The translations under genes were made by a program, and so were the position numbers. From the NCBI GenBank assembly GCA_017880775.1, contig JADGRQ010000002.1, forward strand, positions 164,660-228,659: a stretch of 64,000 nucleotides of DNA, in the 5' to 3' direction. The stretch comes from Burkholderiales bacterium (GTDB lineage: Bacteria; Pseudomonadota; Gammaproteobacteria; Burkholderiales; SG8-39). The notes beneath the pieces were generated by a model that had not been told where the DNA came from, made no database searches, and saw only the letters and a list, made by a program, of their open reading frames with translations. Of the stretch, positions 27,421 to 37,331 are shown in pieces. Numbering within the stretch: the first letter of the stretch is position 1; each line of letters begins with the position of its first letter.

Positions 27421-28188
27421 CTGCCGAACGTCTTTGTCATTGCGGGCCCGAATGGGGCGGGCAAATCCACCGCGGCGCCGCTGCTGATCGGCGAGCGGCT
27501 GGGCATTGCTGAGTTCGTCAATGCAGATGTAATTGCGGCAGGGCTGTCGGCCTTTGCTCCTGAACGTGTCGCCATCGAGGCGGGGCGGATCATGCTCAAG
27601 CGGCTAAATGAGCTCGCGGACGACGGCGCAGATTTCGCATTCGAAACCACCCTTGCTTCGCGCAGTTTCGCGCCGTGGATAGCGCGGCTGCGACGGGAAC
27701 GTGGCTACCGGTTTCATCTGGCATTCCTGTGGATTCCGAGCGCTGAGATGGCAGTACAGCGAGTTTCGGGGCGGGTAAGGCACGGCGGTCACTCGGTTCC
27801 GGCTGGAGACATCCGACGCCGCTACGAGCGCGGACTGGCGAATTTCTTCAAACTTTACTCGCCGATTGCCGACTCATGGGAGATGCACGACAATTCAACG
27901 CGACCACTGAAACCGATCGCGGCGCGGGAAAGTGATGGGCCGGTGCAATTCGGCAATCGGGAACTGTGGGAAACAATCGAGGGACGCATGCGCGCGAAAG
28001 AAAAGGAAAGCGAGTACGGCGCTGGCAGGGAGCCGAGGCTCATGGGAGTCCCGATCAGCGAGGTCATGGAGATTTTCAATCGCGCCGGCCGGGAGGCCCT
28101 CGCTCGCCACAAGGCGCTAGGGATTCCGGCCGTGATTTGGCGCGACGGCAAGGTCGTCGAGGTGCCACCGGAGGAAATCGAGGTCTGA
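27421..28188 (+). CDS. zeta-toxin-like P-loop kinase (COG4185 type) with C-terminal extension, non-standard start
   Basis: A P-loop protein of 255 residues if read from CTG 27421. The Walker A motif is VFVIAGPNGAGKSTAA (about residues 4-19), followed by FVNADVIAAGLS, FAFETTLAS and RVRHGGHSVP, matching zeta-toxin-like kinases of COG4185. The first ATG (27592) lies after Walker A, and an in-frame TAG at 27412 leaves only CTG 27421 (AGGA four bases before it) or ATT 27439 as starts. Residues about 205-255 form an extra region (REALARHKALGIPAVIWRDG then PPEEIEV) that looks like a small separate partner protein fused on. It is either translated from CTG or a gene that lost its start. Confidence 0.72.
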   Translation: MPNVFVIAGPNGAGKSTAAPLLIGERLGIAEFVNADVIAAGLSAFAPERVAIEAGRIMLKRLNELADDGADFAFETTLASRSFAPWIARLRRERGYRFHLAFLWIPSAEMAVQRVSGRVRHGGHSVPAGDIRRRYERGLANFFKLYSPIADSWEMHDNSTRPLKPIAARESDGPVQFGNRELWETIEGRMRAKEKESEYGAGREPRLMGVPISEVMEIFNRAGREALARHKALGIPAVIWRDGKVVEVPPEEIEV

Positions 28189-28227
28189 GTCTGGGCAATG
28201 AAATATCCGGCTGACAGTTGGTTGGCT

Positions 28228-28904
28228 CTAGCGCTGCGCTTTCTTCATCTCCTCGACGATTCGCTGCGTTTCCACCGATACCCTGGTGACCCGAGCCAGG
28301 AGGTCGATCACCTTTTCCTTGTAGTCGGCGAAGCGGTAGGTGTCGAACTTCTCGCGGATCGTCGGATCCTTCGGCTTCGATTTCTTGTATTGGTCGAGGA
28401 TCCATTCCAGCGCGGAGCGGTTGCCGAGGCGATAGTTCCACGCTTCAGGCGGCACGCCCGCGAGCGTGGTTTCACTGTCGAGGACAATGAGCCCCGCTTC
28501 CTTATTGGCTTTGAGCATTGGCTTCGGCGCCTGGCCGGCCTGCTTCGCCTTCTCGTCGGTGACGTCGGTGCGCTTCAGTTTCCACGGCTCGACCGATTCG
28601 TAGCCGATGTGCAGGTCCATCAGCGCCTTGCCCCAGTCGGCCCACTGCCAGAAGTCCTTGTAGAGCGGAATGCGGGGGAAATCGCGCTTCAGGTTCAGCG
28701 CGTACTTCTCGCGGTAGACCGGGTCGTGAAGAACGCCGTAGACGTAGTGGAAGATTCGGGAATGAAGACGAGATCGTGCGCCTTCGCCCATCCCTTCAGC
28801 AGGTCCTTGAACGCCTCGCGGACGACGCTCTCACGCTGCGTGCCCGAGACCTTTTTCAAGGTCGCGAGCTGGTTGAGGTACTGCTCGATGAGGAGCTGGC
28901 TCAT
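28228..28904 (-). pseudogene. internally deleted type ISP restriction-modification gene
   Basis: Two pieces of one large gene. The N-terminal piece (28904 to about 28760) reads MSQLLIEQYLNQLATLKKV and then GTQRESVVREAFKDLL, the start of type ISP/large N6-adenine methylase enzymes. The C-terminal piece (about 28760 to 28228) reads FHYVYGVLHDPVYREKYALN and later WNYRLGNRSALEWILDQY, the C-terminal specificity domain of that family. The pieces are joined out of frame; the methylase core (and helicase, if any) is gone. Intact relatives exceed 1000 residues, so at least 2.4 kb is missing. The ATG overlaps the upstream toxin-like gene stop in ATGA. Confidence 0.8.
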
Positions 28905-29323
28905 GGTGCCGAGGCCGCATCAAACGCCGCCTTCGCACGCCGCACCAGGCTCGGGTGCAGCACGCCGAGCTTGGGCGTCTGGCCGTGCGGCGCGCCCGGG
29001 GGAACGGCAAACCACGCGTCGTTGAAATCGAGCTCGAACGTTTCGCCGAAGTTGAATTTCGTCGGGGCGCTCAGGCCGGCGACCTCATAGGCGACCCGGT
29101 CGGCGGGAGTAATCGCGAACTCGCCGGAGTAGAGCGTATCGACTTTCTGGCTCGTTGCGTAAGCCACTTCGACCATCGGATGCCCCGCGTGTTCTCCCAC
29201 TCGCAGCACCAGCGCCGGGCGGGCCTTCGGTCCTGGACCGGACAGCTTGTCCTCCGGAAACCGGCACCAGACGATGTCCCCCGGACGGGAGGCCGGACAC
29301 CAGCGGGGGCCGGCTTCCGCCAT
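28901..29323 (-). CDS. PemK/MazF-like toxin
   Basis: A 140-residue protein with the PemK/MazF-type N-terminus RPGDIVWCRFPEDK and the following KARPALVLRVGE (about residues 33-44), where MazF toxins have their conserved basic/proline strand. Members cut mRNA at short sites. It overlaps the preceding antitoxin-like gene by one base (TGATG) and the truncated type ISP gene by four, so all three were one operon. The extended C-terminal half (about residues 70-140) is unusual for MazF and its role is unknown. Confidence 0.72.
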   Translation of the reverse strand: MAEAGPRWCPASRPGDIVWCRFPEDKLSGPGPKARPALVLRVGEHAGHPMVEVAYATSQKVDTLYSGEFAITPADRVAYEVAGLSAPTKFNFGETFELDFNDAWFAVPPGAPHGQTPKLGVLHPSLVRRAKAAFDAASAP

Positions 29324-29616
29324 CAGAAGAGGCTTTCTTTCACCTTCATTCGTCCTTGCGGCTGCAGCCGCCGGATCTCGTCCATTTGTTGCTGGGTGAG
29401 CGGGCCGTTGTCCGCTTCGTAGCGCGGAAGCGTCTGCCGTGCGAAGTTGGCAAGTGCCACGTGGATGACCTGTGTTTCGGACAGTCCAAGGGTCTTGGCG
29501 AGCCGGCTCGCGGTCTTTCGCGTGACGCCGAAGGAGGTGTCCTGATCGCGGTAGCGGAGCAGGATGCCGTTGCCTGCCGGTTGCTTGCGTTTAGTCGCAG
29601 TGCGCTTTGTGGGCAT
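29323..29616 (-). CDS. probable antitoxin partner of the PemK/MazF-like protein
   Basis: A 97-residue basic protein placed directly before the toxin-like gene, with a TGATG junction. The N-terminal tail is lysine-rich (MPTKRTATKRK), followed by FGVTRKTASRLAKTLGLSET, a helix-rich stretch that could be a DNA-binding element. No family is recognised with certainty; position and the AT-rich palindromic operator upstream support an autoregulating antitoxin. Confidence 0.6.
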   Translation of the reverse strand: MPTKRTATKRKQPAGNGILLRYRDQDTSFGVTRKTASRLAKTLGLSETQVIHVALANFARQTLPRYEADNGPLTQQQMDEIRRLQPQGRMKVKESLF

Positions 29617-29639
29617 GAATCGTCGCCTCTGTTGGCTCC

Positions 29640-29658
29640 TGATATCATAATTATATCA
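29640..29658 (-). promoter_or_regulatory. AT-rich palindromic operator over a -10 box
   Basis: A 19-base near-perfect palindrome (TGATAT...ATATCA, eight of nine pairs matching) in otherwise G+C-rich DNA. It contains a minus-strand TATAAT at 29650-29655, 34 bases before the antitoxin start, with AGAGGCG as ribosome site after it. A repressor bound here would block the promoter, as expected for toxin-antitoxin autoregulation. Confidence 0.6.
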
Positions 29659-29683
29659 CCGTGACCCGGGAACCGGAGCGCCG

Positions 29684-31081
29684 CTACAGTTCCGGCCACG
29701 CCTTCTGCGCCGGCCGCAATTTCTCCAGCAACCGCGACAGGCGCAGCACGCCGAGATCGTCGAAGCGGCGGCCGATGACCTGTACGCCGATCGGCAGTCC
29801 GTCCGCGCTGAAGGTCCAGTTGAACGAGGCCGCAGGCTGCTCGGACATGTTGTACGCAACCGTAAACGCGATGTGCGGCAGCGCATCGTGCGGATCGTTG
29901 CCCGGGCAGGCCAGCTCCGCCTCATAGGGCAGGATCGGCGAGGTGGGCGAGATCACGAAGTCATAGGGCTGGCAGGCCTTGACCGCCGCCTCGCGCATCA
30001 GCATGACCTGCGTGTAGGCGGCCATGACCTCGGCGCCGGTGAACTTGTTCGCCCGCCAGGTGCACCATTCGGTGATGAACGGCAGCACCCTGGCACGGCG
30101 CTCGGGCGTAAGCGCGTTGAAATCGTTGCACGAACGCGCTTCGAAGAAACGGCTCATGCCATCGAGCATCTCGGCGGTGAGAAACGAAGCGATCTCCTCG
30201 ATCTTTGCACCGGCACGCGCGAGCGCCTGCGCGGCGGCGTGCGCCGCCGCGCGCACCTCCGGATGTACGGCCATGCCGACGCGCATGTCGGGCAGCAAGC
30301 CGATGCGCAGGCTCTTGGCCTGCATCGAATCGAGCCCCGACGGGTAGTCCGCCGATGTTTCAGGCAGGCTCATGAAATCGCGCGCATCCGGCCGGGTCAG
30401 CGCGTTGAGCAGCAGCGTGGCGTCTTCGACGCTGCGCGTCATCGGGCCCGCGACGCGCCCCATGAAGGGCGGATAAACCGGTATGCGCCCCAGGCTGGGC
30501 TTGAGCGCGAAGATGCCGCAATGCGTGGCCGGAAGGCGCACCGAGCCGCCGATGTCGGTGCCGATATGCAGCGGCCCGTATCCGGCCGCCGCGGCCGCGC
30601 CCGCGCCCGAACTCGAACCCGAGGTGTTGCGATCCAGCCGCCACGGGTTGCGCGTCACGCCATGGATGCTCGACAGGCCCGAGGACAGCATGCCGTAGTC
30701 CGGCATGGTGGTCTTGCCGAGAATCACGCAGCCGGCGTCACGGCAGCGCGCGGCGGGCGGCGCGTCCTCGGCCGCGGGCGGCAGGTCGGCGTTTGCCGCG
30801 GTGCCGATCGGCGCCGGATCGCCGCGGGTGTGGATGTTTTCCTTGATCGTGACCGGAACGCCGTCGAGCGGTGAAAGCGGCCTGACTGCGCGCCAGCGCG
30901 ACTCCGCGGCCCTCGCCTGCGCGATCGCCCCGTCCCGGTCGATGCGGAACATCGCATTGATGCGGGGCTCGCATGCATCCATGCGGGCCAGCACGGCCTG
31001 CGCGACCTCGACCGGTGAGACGCTGCGCTCGGCGTACGCGCGGCCGAGCTCGGCGGCGGTGAGATTGTGCAGCGCAGTCAT
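29684..31081 (-). CDS. amidase (amidase signature family)
   Basis: A 465-residue amidase. The Ser-cisSer-Lys triad is visible: lysine in PVTIKENIHT (about residue 78), the serine-rich signature SGSSSGAGAAAAAGYGPLH (about residue 150), and GTDIGGSVRLPA with the nucleophile. Substrate is unknown; relatives cut aliphatic or aryl amides, and some are GatA paralogues. GGAG lies six bases before the ATG at 31081, so the longer upstream frame is not used. It is divergent from ugpB and co-oriented with the toxin-antitoxin operon downstream. Confidence 0.9.
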   Translation of the reverse strand: MTALHNLTAAELGRAYAERSVSPVEVAQAVLARMDACEPRINAMFRIDRDGAIAQARAAESRWRAVRPLSPLDGVPVTIKENIHTRGDPAPIGTAANADLPPAAEDAPPAARCRDAGCVILGKTTMPDYGMLSSGLSSIHGVTRNPWRLDRNTSGSSSGAGAAAAAGYGPLHIGTDIGGSVRLPATHCGIFALKPSLGRIPVYPPFMGRVAGPMTRSVEDATLLLNALTRPDARDFMSLPETSADYPSGLDSMQAKSLRIGLLPDMRVGMAVHPEVRAAAHAAAQALARAGAKIEEIASFLTAEMLDGMSRFFEARSCNDFNALTPERRARVLPFITEWCTWRANKFTGAEVMAAYTQVMLMREAAVKACQPYDFVISPTSPILPYEAELACPGNDPHDALPHIAFTVAYNMSEQPAASFNWTFSADGLPIGVQVIGRRFDDLGVLRLSRLLEKLRPAQKAWPEL

Positions 31082-31172
31082 GGGTGACTCCGGGGATATC
31101 AACGGTCTCGCATGATAGCGGCGGGACGCAACAGTTTTGTCATTGTTTCGAGCTATACTCACCCACCGATTT

Positions 31173-31200
31173 CCGGCTGGAATAAAAATCTCGCAGCCGG
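31173..31200 (+). promoter_or_regulatory. 5' leader hairpin of ugpB
   Basis: CCGGCTG and CAGCCGG pair perfectly around a 14-base loop and extend through TTT/AAA past a one-base bulge. The hairpin ends ten bases before the AGGAGG ribosome site of ugpB. A TATACT at 31154-31159 is a possible -10 box, though no well-spaced -35 is seen. Confidence 0.35.
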
Positions 31201-31220
31201 GAAAACCACAGGAGGACACC

Positions 31221-32534
31221 ATGCGTTTCAAGGCACTTACCGCTACGCTGTTTGCCGCCGGCATCCTTGGCTCCCACGCCGCGCAGGCGCAGACCGAAAT
31301 CCAGTGGTGGCATTCGATGGGCGGCACGCTCGGCGAAAAACTCAACGCGCTCGCCACCAAGTTCAACGACAGCCAGAAGGACTACAAGGTGGTGGCGGTC
31401 TTCAAAGGCAGCTACCCGGAATCCATGACCGCGGCGATCGCAGCCTTCCGCGCCGGCAACGCTCCGCATATGCTGCAGGTGTTCGAAGTCGGTACCGCGA
31501 CCATGATGGCGGCCAAGGGCGCGATCGTGCCGGTGGCCAAGGTGATGGCGGACGCCAAGGAGCCCTTCGACCCGAAGGCCTACCTGCCGACCGTTGCGGG
31601 CTACTACACCGACATGAAGGGGAACATGCTGTCGTTCCCGTTCAATAGTTCGACGGTGTTGTTTTACATCAACAAGGATGCCTTCAAAAAGGCGGGCCTC
31701 GATCCGGAGAAAGCGCCGAAGACCTGGAAGGAGGTCCTCGCGGACGCCGAGAAGCTGAAGGCCGCCGGTCAGCAATGCGTGTACACCACCAGCTGGCCGT
31801 CATGGATGCACATCGAGAATTTCAGCGCCTGGCACAACGTGCCGATCGGCACCAAGGAAAACGGCATGGGCGGCCTGGACACCAAGTTCACCATCAATTC
31901 GCCGTTGCACGTACGGCATATTGCGATGCTGGCCGACATGGCGAAGAAGGGGCTGTTCACCTACGCCGGCCGCACCAACCAGGGCGACGCCAAGTTTTCG
32001 AGCGGCGAGTGCGCGATGTTCAGCGGCAGCGCCGGCGCTCAGGCGGGCATCAAGAGCGCGGCCAAGTTCGAGTGGTCGGTCAATTTTATTCCCTATCACG
32101 ACGACGTGAAGGGCGCGCCGCAGAATTCGATCATCGGCGGCGCCTCGGTGTGGGTGATGGGCGGCAAGAAACCGGATGAGTACAAGGGCGTCGCGAAGTT
32201 CCTGGCCTTCCTGTCGCGGCCCGAGATCCAGATGGAATGGCACACCGGCACCGGGTACGTGCCGATTACCCATGCCGCCTACGAGATGACGCGCAAATCC
32301 GGTTTCTACGACAAGAATCCGGGCGCCGACGTCGCGATCAAGCAGCTGACCAACAAGCCGCCGACGGCGAATTCCAAGGGCCTGCGCTTCGGCAACTTCG
32401 TGCAGGGGCGTGAAGTGATCGAGGAGGAGCTGGAAGCGGTGTTTGCCGGCAAGAAGGACGCGAAGGCGGGACTCGACGAGGCCGTGAAACGCGGCAACGA
32501 GATCCTGCGCAAGTTCGAGGCAGCCAACAAATAA
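31221..32534 (+). CDS. ugpB: glycerol-3-phosphate ABC transporter substrate-binding protein
   Basis: UgpB binds glycerol-3-phosphate or glycerophosphodiesters in the periplasm. The 437-residue protein has a signal peptide (about residues 1-23, ending HAAQAQ) and segments closely matching UgpB: IQWWHSMGGTLGEKLN, VFEVGTATMMAAKGAIVPV, MLSFPFNSSTVLFYINKDAF and IIGGASVWVMGGK. AGGAGG sits five bases before ATG 31221, which fixes the start over an in-frame ATG upstream. It heads the ugpBAEC-ugpQ-acnX-biotin carrier operon. Confidence 0.93.
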   Translation: MRFKALTATLFAAGILGSHAAQAQTEIQWWHSMGGTLGEKLNALATKFNDSQKDYKVVAVFKGSYPESMTAAIAAFRAGNAPHMLQVFEVGTATMMAAKGAIVPVAKVMADAKEPFDPKAYLPTVAGYYTDMKGNMLSFPFNSSTVLFYINKDAFKKAGLDPEKAPKTWKEVLADAEKLKAAGQQCVYTTSWPSWMHIENFSAWHNVPIGTKENGMGGLDTKFTINSPLHVRHIAMLADMAKKGLFTYAGRTNQGDAKFSSGECAMFSGSAGAQAGIKSAAKFEWSVNFIPYHDDVKGAPQNSIIGGASVWVMGGKKPDEYKGVAKFLAFLSRPEIQMEWHTGTGYVPITHAAYEMTRKSGFYDKNPGADVAIKQLTNKPPTANSKGLRFGNFVQGREVIEEELEAVFAGKKDAKAGLDEAVKRGNEILRKFEAANK

Positions 32535-32561
32535 GCAGTCGAGTTCGCTCTGGCGGGCGGA

Positions 32562-33443
32562 ATGGAAAAACGCGTCGTATTCCGCTCGCCGTGGCTGCCG
32601 TACGCGCTGCTCGCGCCGCAGATCGCGGTCACGCTGATCTTTTTCTTCTGGCCGGCGTTCCAGGCGGTCTGGTATTCGTTCCAGGTCCAGGACGCCTTCG
32701 GCCTTAAGACCGAGTTCGTGGCCTTCAGGAACTTCGCGGAACTGTTCGACGACCCGAATTACCTGGCGTCGTTCAAGACAACCGCGCTGTTCAGCGTGCT
32801 GGTTGCAGGCAGCGGGATTGCGATCTCGCTGCTCCTCGCAACGATGGCCGACCGGGTGCTGCGCGGCGCGCTCGCCTACAAGACGCTGCTCATCTGGCCC
32901 TACGCGGTGGCGCCGGCGGTGGCGGGGGTGCTGTGGGCGTTCCTGTTCGCGCCCTCGGTGGGCATCTTCACCTGGGCGTTGAAGCAGTTCGGCTACGAGT
33001 GGAACTGGGTGCTGCAGGGCAACCAGGCGATGGCCCTGGTGGTGATCGCCTCGGTGTGGAAACAGGTCTCGTACAACTTCCTGTTCTTCCTTGCGGGTCT
33101 GCAATCGATCCCGAAGTCGCTCATCGAGGCGGCGGCGATCGATGGCGCGGGGCCGCTGCGGCGGTTCTGGACAATCGTATTTCCGCTCCTGTCGCCGACC
33201 ACGTTCTTCCTGCTGGTGGTGAACATCGTCTACGCCTTCTTCGACACGTTCGGCGTGATCGACGCCACCACGCAGGGCGGGCCGGCGCAGGCGACCCAGA
33301 TCCTGGTCTACAAGGTCTACCATGACGGCGTGAAATCGGCCGACCTGGGCGGCTCTTCGGCGCAGTCGGTGGTGCTGATGTTCATCGTCATCGCGCTGAC
33401 GGTCGCGCAGTTCCGCTTCGTCGAGCGCAAGGTGCAGTACTGA
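32562..33443 (+). CDS. ugpA: glycerol-3-phosphate ABC transporter permease UgpA
   Basis: A 293-residue inner-membrane permease with six helices. It starts [20 protein letters not shown], typical of UgpA, and has the EAA-type loop [20 protein letters not shown] (about residues 183-202) that couples to the ATPase UgpC. Its stop overlaps the ugpE ATG by one base (TGATG). Confidence 0.93.
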   Translation: MEKRVVFRSPWLPYALLAPQIAVTLIFFFWPAFQAVWYSFQVQDAFGLKTEFVAFRNFAELFDDPNYLASFKTTALFSVLVAGSGIAISLLLATMADRVLRGALAYKTLLIWPYAVAPAVAGVLWAFLFAPSVGIFTWALKQFGYEWNWVLQGNQAMALVVIASVWKQVSYNFLFFLAGLQSIPKSLIEAAAIDGAGPLRRFWTIVFPLLSPTTFFLLVVNIVYAFFDTFGVIDATTQGGPAQATQILVYKVYHDGVKSADLGGSSAQSVVLMFIVIALTVAQFRFVERKVQY

Positions 33444-34291
33444 TGATCGAAAACCGGCCCTGGCTGACGGCGATGTCGCACGCGGTCCTGATCGCCGGCA
33501 TCGCGGCGATCGCGTTCCCGCTGTACATCACATTCGTTGCGTCCACGCTGACGCTCGAACAGATCCTCACGGTCCCGATGCCGCTCATTCCCGGCGATCA
33601 GTTGGTGCAGAACTACACGCAGGTCCTGTCCGGCGGCTCGACGAAGGGCTCCGGCGCCGCGGTGTCGACGATGCTGATGAACAGCCTGATCATGGCGCTG
33701 GTGATTGCGATCGGGAAAATCGTGATCTCCATCGTCGCCGCGTTTGCGATCGTCTACTTCCGCTTTCCGCTGCGCAACTTCCTGTTCTGGATGATCTTCG
33801 TCACACTGATGCTGCCGGTCGAGGTGCGCATCATCCCGACCTACAAGGTGGTGGCCGATCTCGGGATGCTCAACTCCTACGTCGGCCTGACGCTGCCGCT
33901 GATCGCTTCTGCGACGGCCACCTTCCTGTTCCGGCAGTTCTTCCTCACGGTCCCGGAAGAACTGGCGGAGGCGGCGCGCATCGACGGTGCGGGCCCGATG
34001 CGCTTCTTCAAGGACGTGGTTCTGCCGCTGTCGAAGACCAGCATCGCCGCGCTGTTCGTGATCCAGTTCATCTACGGCTGGAACCAGTACCTGTGGCCGC
34101 TGCTGATCACCACGGACGAGTCGATGTACACCACGGTGATCGGCATCAAGCGCATGATCGTGGGCAGCGATGCGGCCAACGAATGGAACCTGATCATGGC
34201 CACCGCGATGCTCGCGATGCTGCCGCCGGCGATCGTGGTGATGCTGATGCAGAAGTGGTTCGTCAAGGGTCTGGTGGAAACGGAAAAGTAA
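33443..34291 (+). CDS. ugpE: glycerol-3-phosphate ABC transporter permease UgpE
   Basis: A 282-residue permease pairing with UgpA. It begins [20 protein letters not shown] and carries the coupling motif [20 protein letters not shown] (about residues 171-190). Six hydrophobic helices are seen. The gene sits between ugpA (1-base overlap) and ugpC (12-base gap). Confidence 0.93.
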   Translation: MIENRPWLTAMSHAVLIAGIAAIAFPLYITFVASTLTLEQILTVPMPLIPGDQLVQNYTQVLSGGSTKGSGAAVSTMLMNSLIMALVIAIGKIVISIVAAFAIVYFRFPLRNFLFWMIFVTLMLPVEVRIIPTYKVVADLGMLNSYVGLTLPLIASATATFLFRQFFLTVPEELAEAARIDGAGPMRFFKDVVLPLSKTSIAALFVIQFIYGWNQYLWPLLITTDESMYTTVIGIKRMIVGSDAANEWNLIMATAMLAMLPPAIVVMLMQKWFVKGLVETEK

Positions 34292-34303
34292 GCGAAAGGC
34301 AAA

Positions 34304-35310
<1,007 letters not shown>

Positions 35311-35314
<4 letters not shown>

Positions 35315-36090
35315 CGCCCAACGACGCAACCGGCGTCGTGTGGCCCTATCCGCGCGTCGTGGCGCACCGCGGCGGCGGAACCCTCGCCCCGGAAAACACC
35401 CTCGGTGCGCTCCGCCACGGCGCGTCGTTGGGTTTTCGCGGCGTCGAATTCGACGTGATGCTGACGGGAGATTCGACCCCGGTGCTGATCCACGACGAGA
35501 CCCTCGAGCGCACCACCGACGGCCGGGGCGAGGTGGCGCGCCTGGCCTACGGCGCAATCGAGAAGTTCGACGCGGGCCGCTGGCTGGCCGAGCGCTGGCG
35601 CGGGGAGCGCGTGCCGATGTTCGGCGAGGCCGCGCGCCTGTGCCGCGAACTCGGCTTGTGGGCCAACGTGGAGATCAAGCCGGCCAAGGGCTTCGAGGCG
35701 CAGACCGGCAGAGCGGTGGCGCAGATGGCGCTCGAGCTGTGGCGCGGCGCTGCACTCGCGCCGATCCTGTCCTCGTTTGCTCCGGAGGCGCTTGCCGCGG
35801 CCAAGGCGGCAGTGCCGCAGCTGCCGCGCGGCATGCTGGTCGACCGGATCCCGCCCGACTGGAAGGCGCGCATGCGCTCGCTCGAGTGCGTGGCGCTGCA
35901 CTGCAATTACAAGGCGCTCAGCGTGCCGTTGCTCGAGGAAATCCACGCGGCGGGTTACGGTGTGCTGGTCTGGACCGTGAACGATCCGCGCGACGCGAAG
36001 CGGCTCTTCGAGTGGGGCGTCGACAGCATCGTGACGGATCGGCTCGACCTGATCGGCCCGGATTTTGTACGATCGCCGAAGGGCGCGTGA
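35311..36090 (+). CDS. ugpQ: glycerophosphodiester phosphodiesterase
   Basis: UgpQ hydrolyses glycerophosphodiesters to glycerol-3-phosphate and an alcohol in the cytoplasm. The 259-residue protein has the GDPD active-site elements [17 protein letters not shown] (about residues 12-28), [11 protein letters not shown] with the metal acids, and [14 protein letters not shown]. The GTG start overlaps the ugpC stop (GTGA), and its own stop overlaps the acnX ATG by one base. Confidence 0.94.
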
Positions 36091-37331
36091 TGAAACTCAC
36101 CCGGGAAGAGCGCTCGATGCTCGCAGGCGCGTCCGGCGAAGCGGCCACGCGCGCCCTCGAGTATCAGATCGCAGTGGGGAAGTTCTGGAGCGCCAAGCGG
36201 TTTGTGCCGGTGACCAACGTGCACATGATGGGCGACATCGAGGTGATGGGCGACGCCGGCCTCGAATTCCTCCGCGAGACCGCGCGGCTCGGCGCGCGCT
36301 GCCGCGTCGCCGTGACCACCAACGCGCGCTGCATCGATTTCGCGCAATGCAGGCGCCTCGGGCAGGATCAGAAGGAGGCCGCCAAGGAGCGCGAGCTGAT
36401 CAACTGCCTGCGCAGCATGGACGTGGTCACCACCGACACCTGCATCAACTACCAGACCGTATACCAGCCCCATCTCGGCGAGCACGTCGCCTGGGGCGAC
36501 ACCGGCACCGTGATCTATGCCAATTCGGTGTTCGGCGCGCGTTCCAATTTCGAATCGGGCCCCGCCGCGCTCGCGGCCGGCATTACCGGCCGCACCCCGG
36601 AGTATGGGTTCCACCTGGATGCGCATCGCAAGGGCACGCTGACCGTCGAGTTGAAAGCGAAGCTCGACGACCTCGCGGACTGGGGGGCGGTGGGCAAGCT
36701 GGTCGGAGAAAAGCACCAGAACTATTACGCGGTGCCGGTATTCCACGGGCTGCGGCGGGCGCCTTCGGCCGATGAACTGAAGCATCTCGGCGCGGCGCTG
36801 GCGAGCTACGGCTCGATGGCGATGTTCCACATGGTCGGCGTAACGCCCGAAGCCCCGTCCGTCGAGGCGGCACTGGGGGGCAATGTGCCGGTCGAGAGGA
36901 TGGCGGTCACCGACGCCAACGTCGCGCGGGTGTACCGCGGCTACGACCTGAAGGATGGCGACGCGCGGCTGGTGGTGTTCTCCGGCCCGCAGCAGTCGCT
37001 GCTCGAGATGAAACTGCTGGCCGGCTTGTTTGAAGGGCGCAAGGTGAAACGGGGATCGAGCGTATTCGTCACGACCAACGGCGCCGTGCTCGCCCAGGCG
37101 AGAAAGCTTGGCTATGCGGCGAAGCTCGAGGCGGCCGGCGTGACGATCCTCGAGGGCGTGTGCTTCTACATCCTGCAGAACCTTTCGCCGATGCGCATCG
37201 CCAACCGGTGGACCAACATGGTTTCCAATTCGGCGAAGATCGTCAACATCATCGGGGCGCACCGCTTCAATACCATCCTGCGGCGCACGCGCGAGTGCGT
37301 AGAGATTGCCTGCACCGGACGGCTCTCGTGA
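36090..37331 (+). CDS. aconitase X catalytic (large) subunit
   Basis: A 413-residue AcnX large-subunit protein. Recognisable segments are VPVTNVHMMGDIEVMGDAGL (about residues 39-58), VAVTTNARCID (about 73-83), DTCINYQTVYQP and FGARSNFESGPAALAAGITG. AcnX enzymes are Fe-S dehydratases; known types act on cis-3-hydroxy-L-proline or, in archaea, phosphomevalonate. Cysteines at about 71, 81 and 87 and in EGVCFYIL and IACTG near the end could hold the cluster. The ATG overlaps the ugpQ stop, tying it to the Ugp operon. The substrate is unknown. Confidence 0.85.
   Translation: MKLTREERSMLAGASGEAATRALEYQIAVGKFWSAKRFVPVTNVHMMGDIEVMGDAGLEFLRETARLGARCRVAVTTNARCIDFAQCRRLGQDQKEAAKERELINCLRSMDVVTTDTCINYQTVYQPHLGEHVAWGDTGTVIYANSVFGARSNFESGPAALAAGITGRTPEYGFHLDAHRKGTLTVELKAKLDDLADWGAVGKLVGEKHQNYYAVPVFHGLRRAPSADELKHLGAALASYGSMAMFHMVGVTPEAPSVEAALGGNVPVERMAVTDANVARVYRGYDLKDGDARLVVFSGPQQSLLEMKLLAGLFEGRKVKRGSSVFVTTNGAVLAQARKLGYAAKLEAAGVTILEGVCFYILQNLSPMRIANRWTNMVSNSAKIVNIIGAHRFNTILRRTRECVEIACTGRLS

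Noticed and set aside
25659..27650. A 663-codon open frame opposite the M81 gene.
   Set aside because: It runs antisense through the M81 gene and across the mosaic junction without any recognisable domain.
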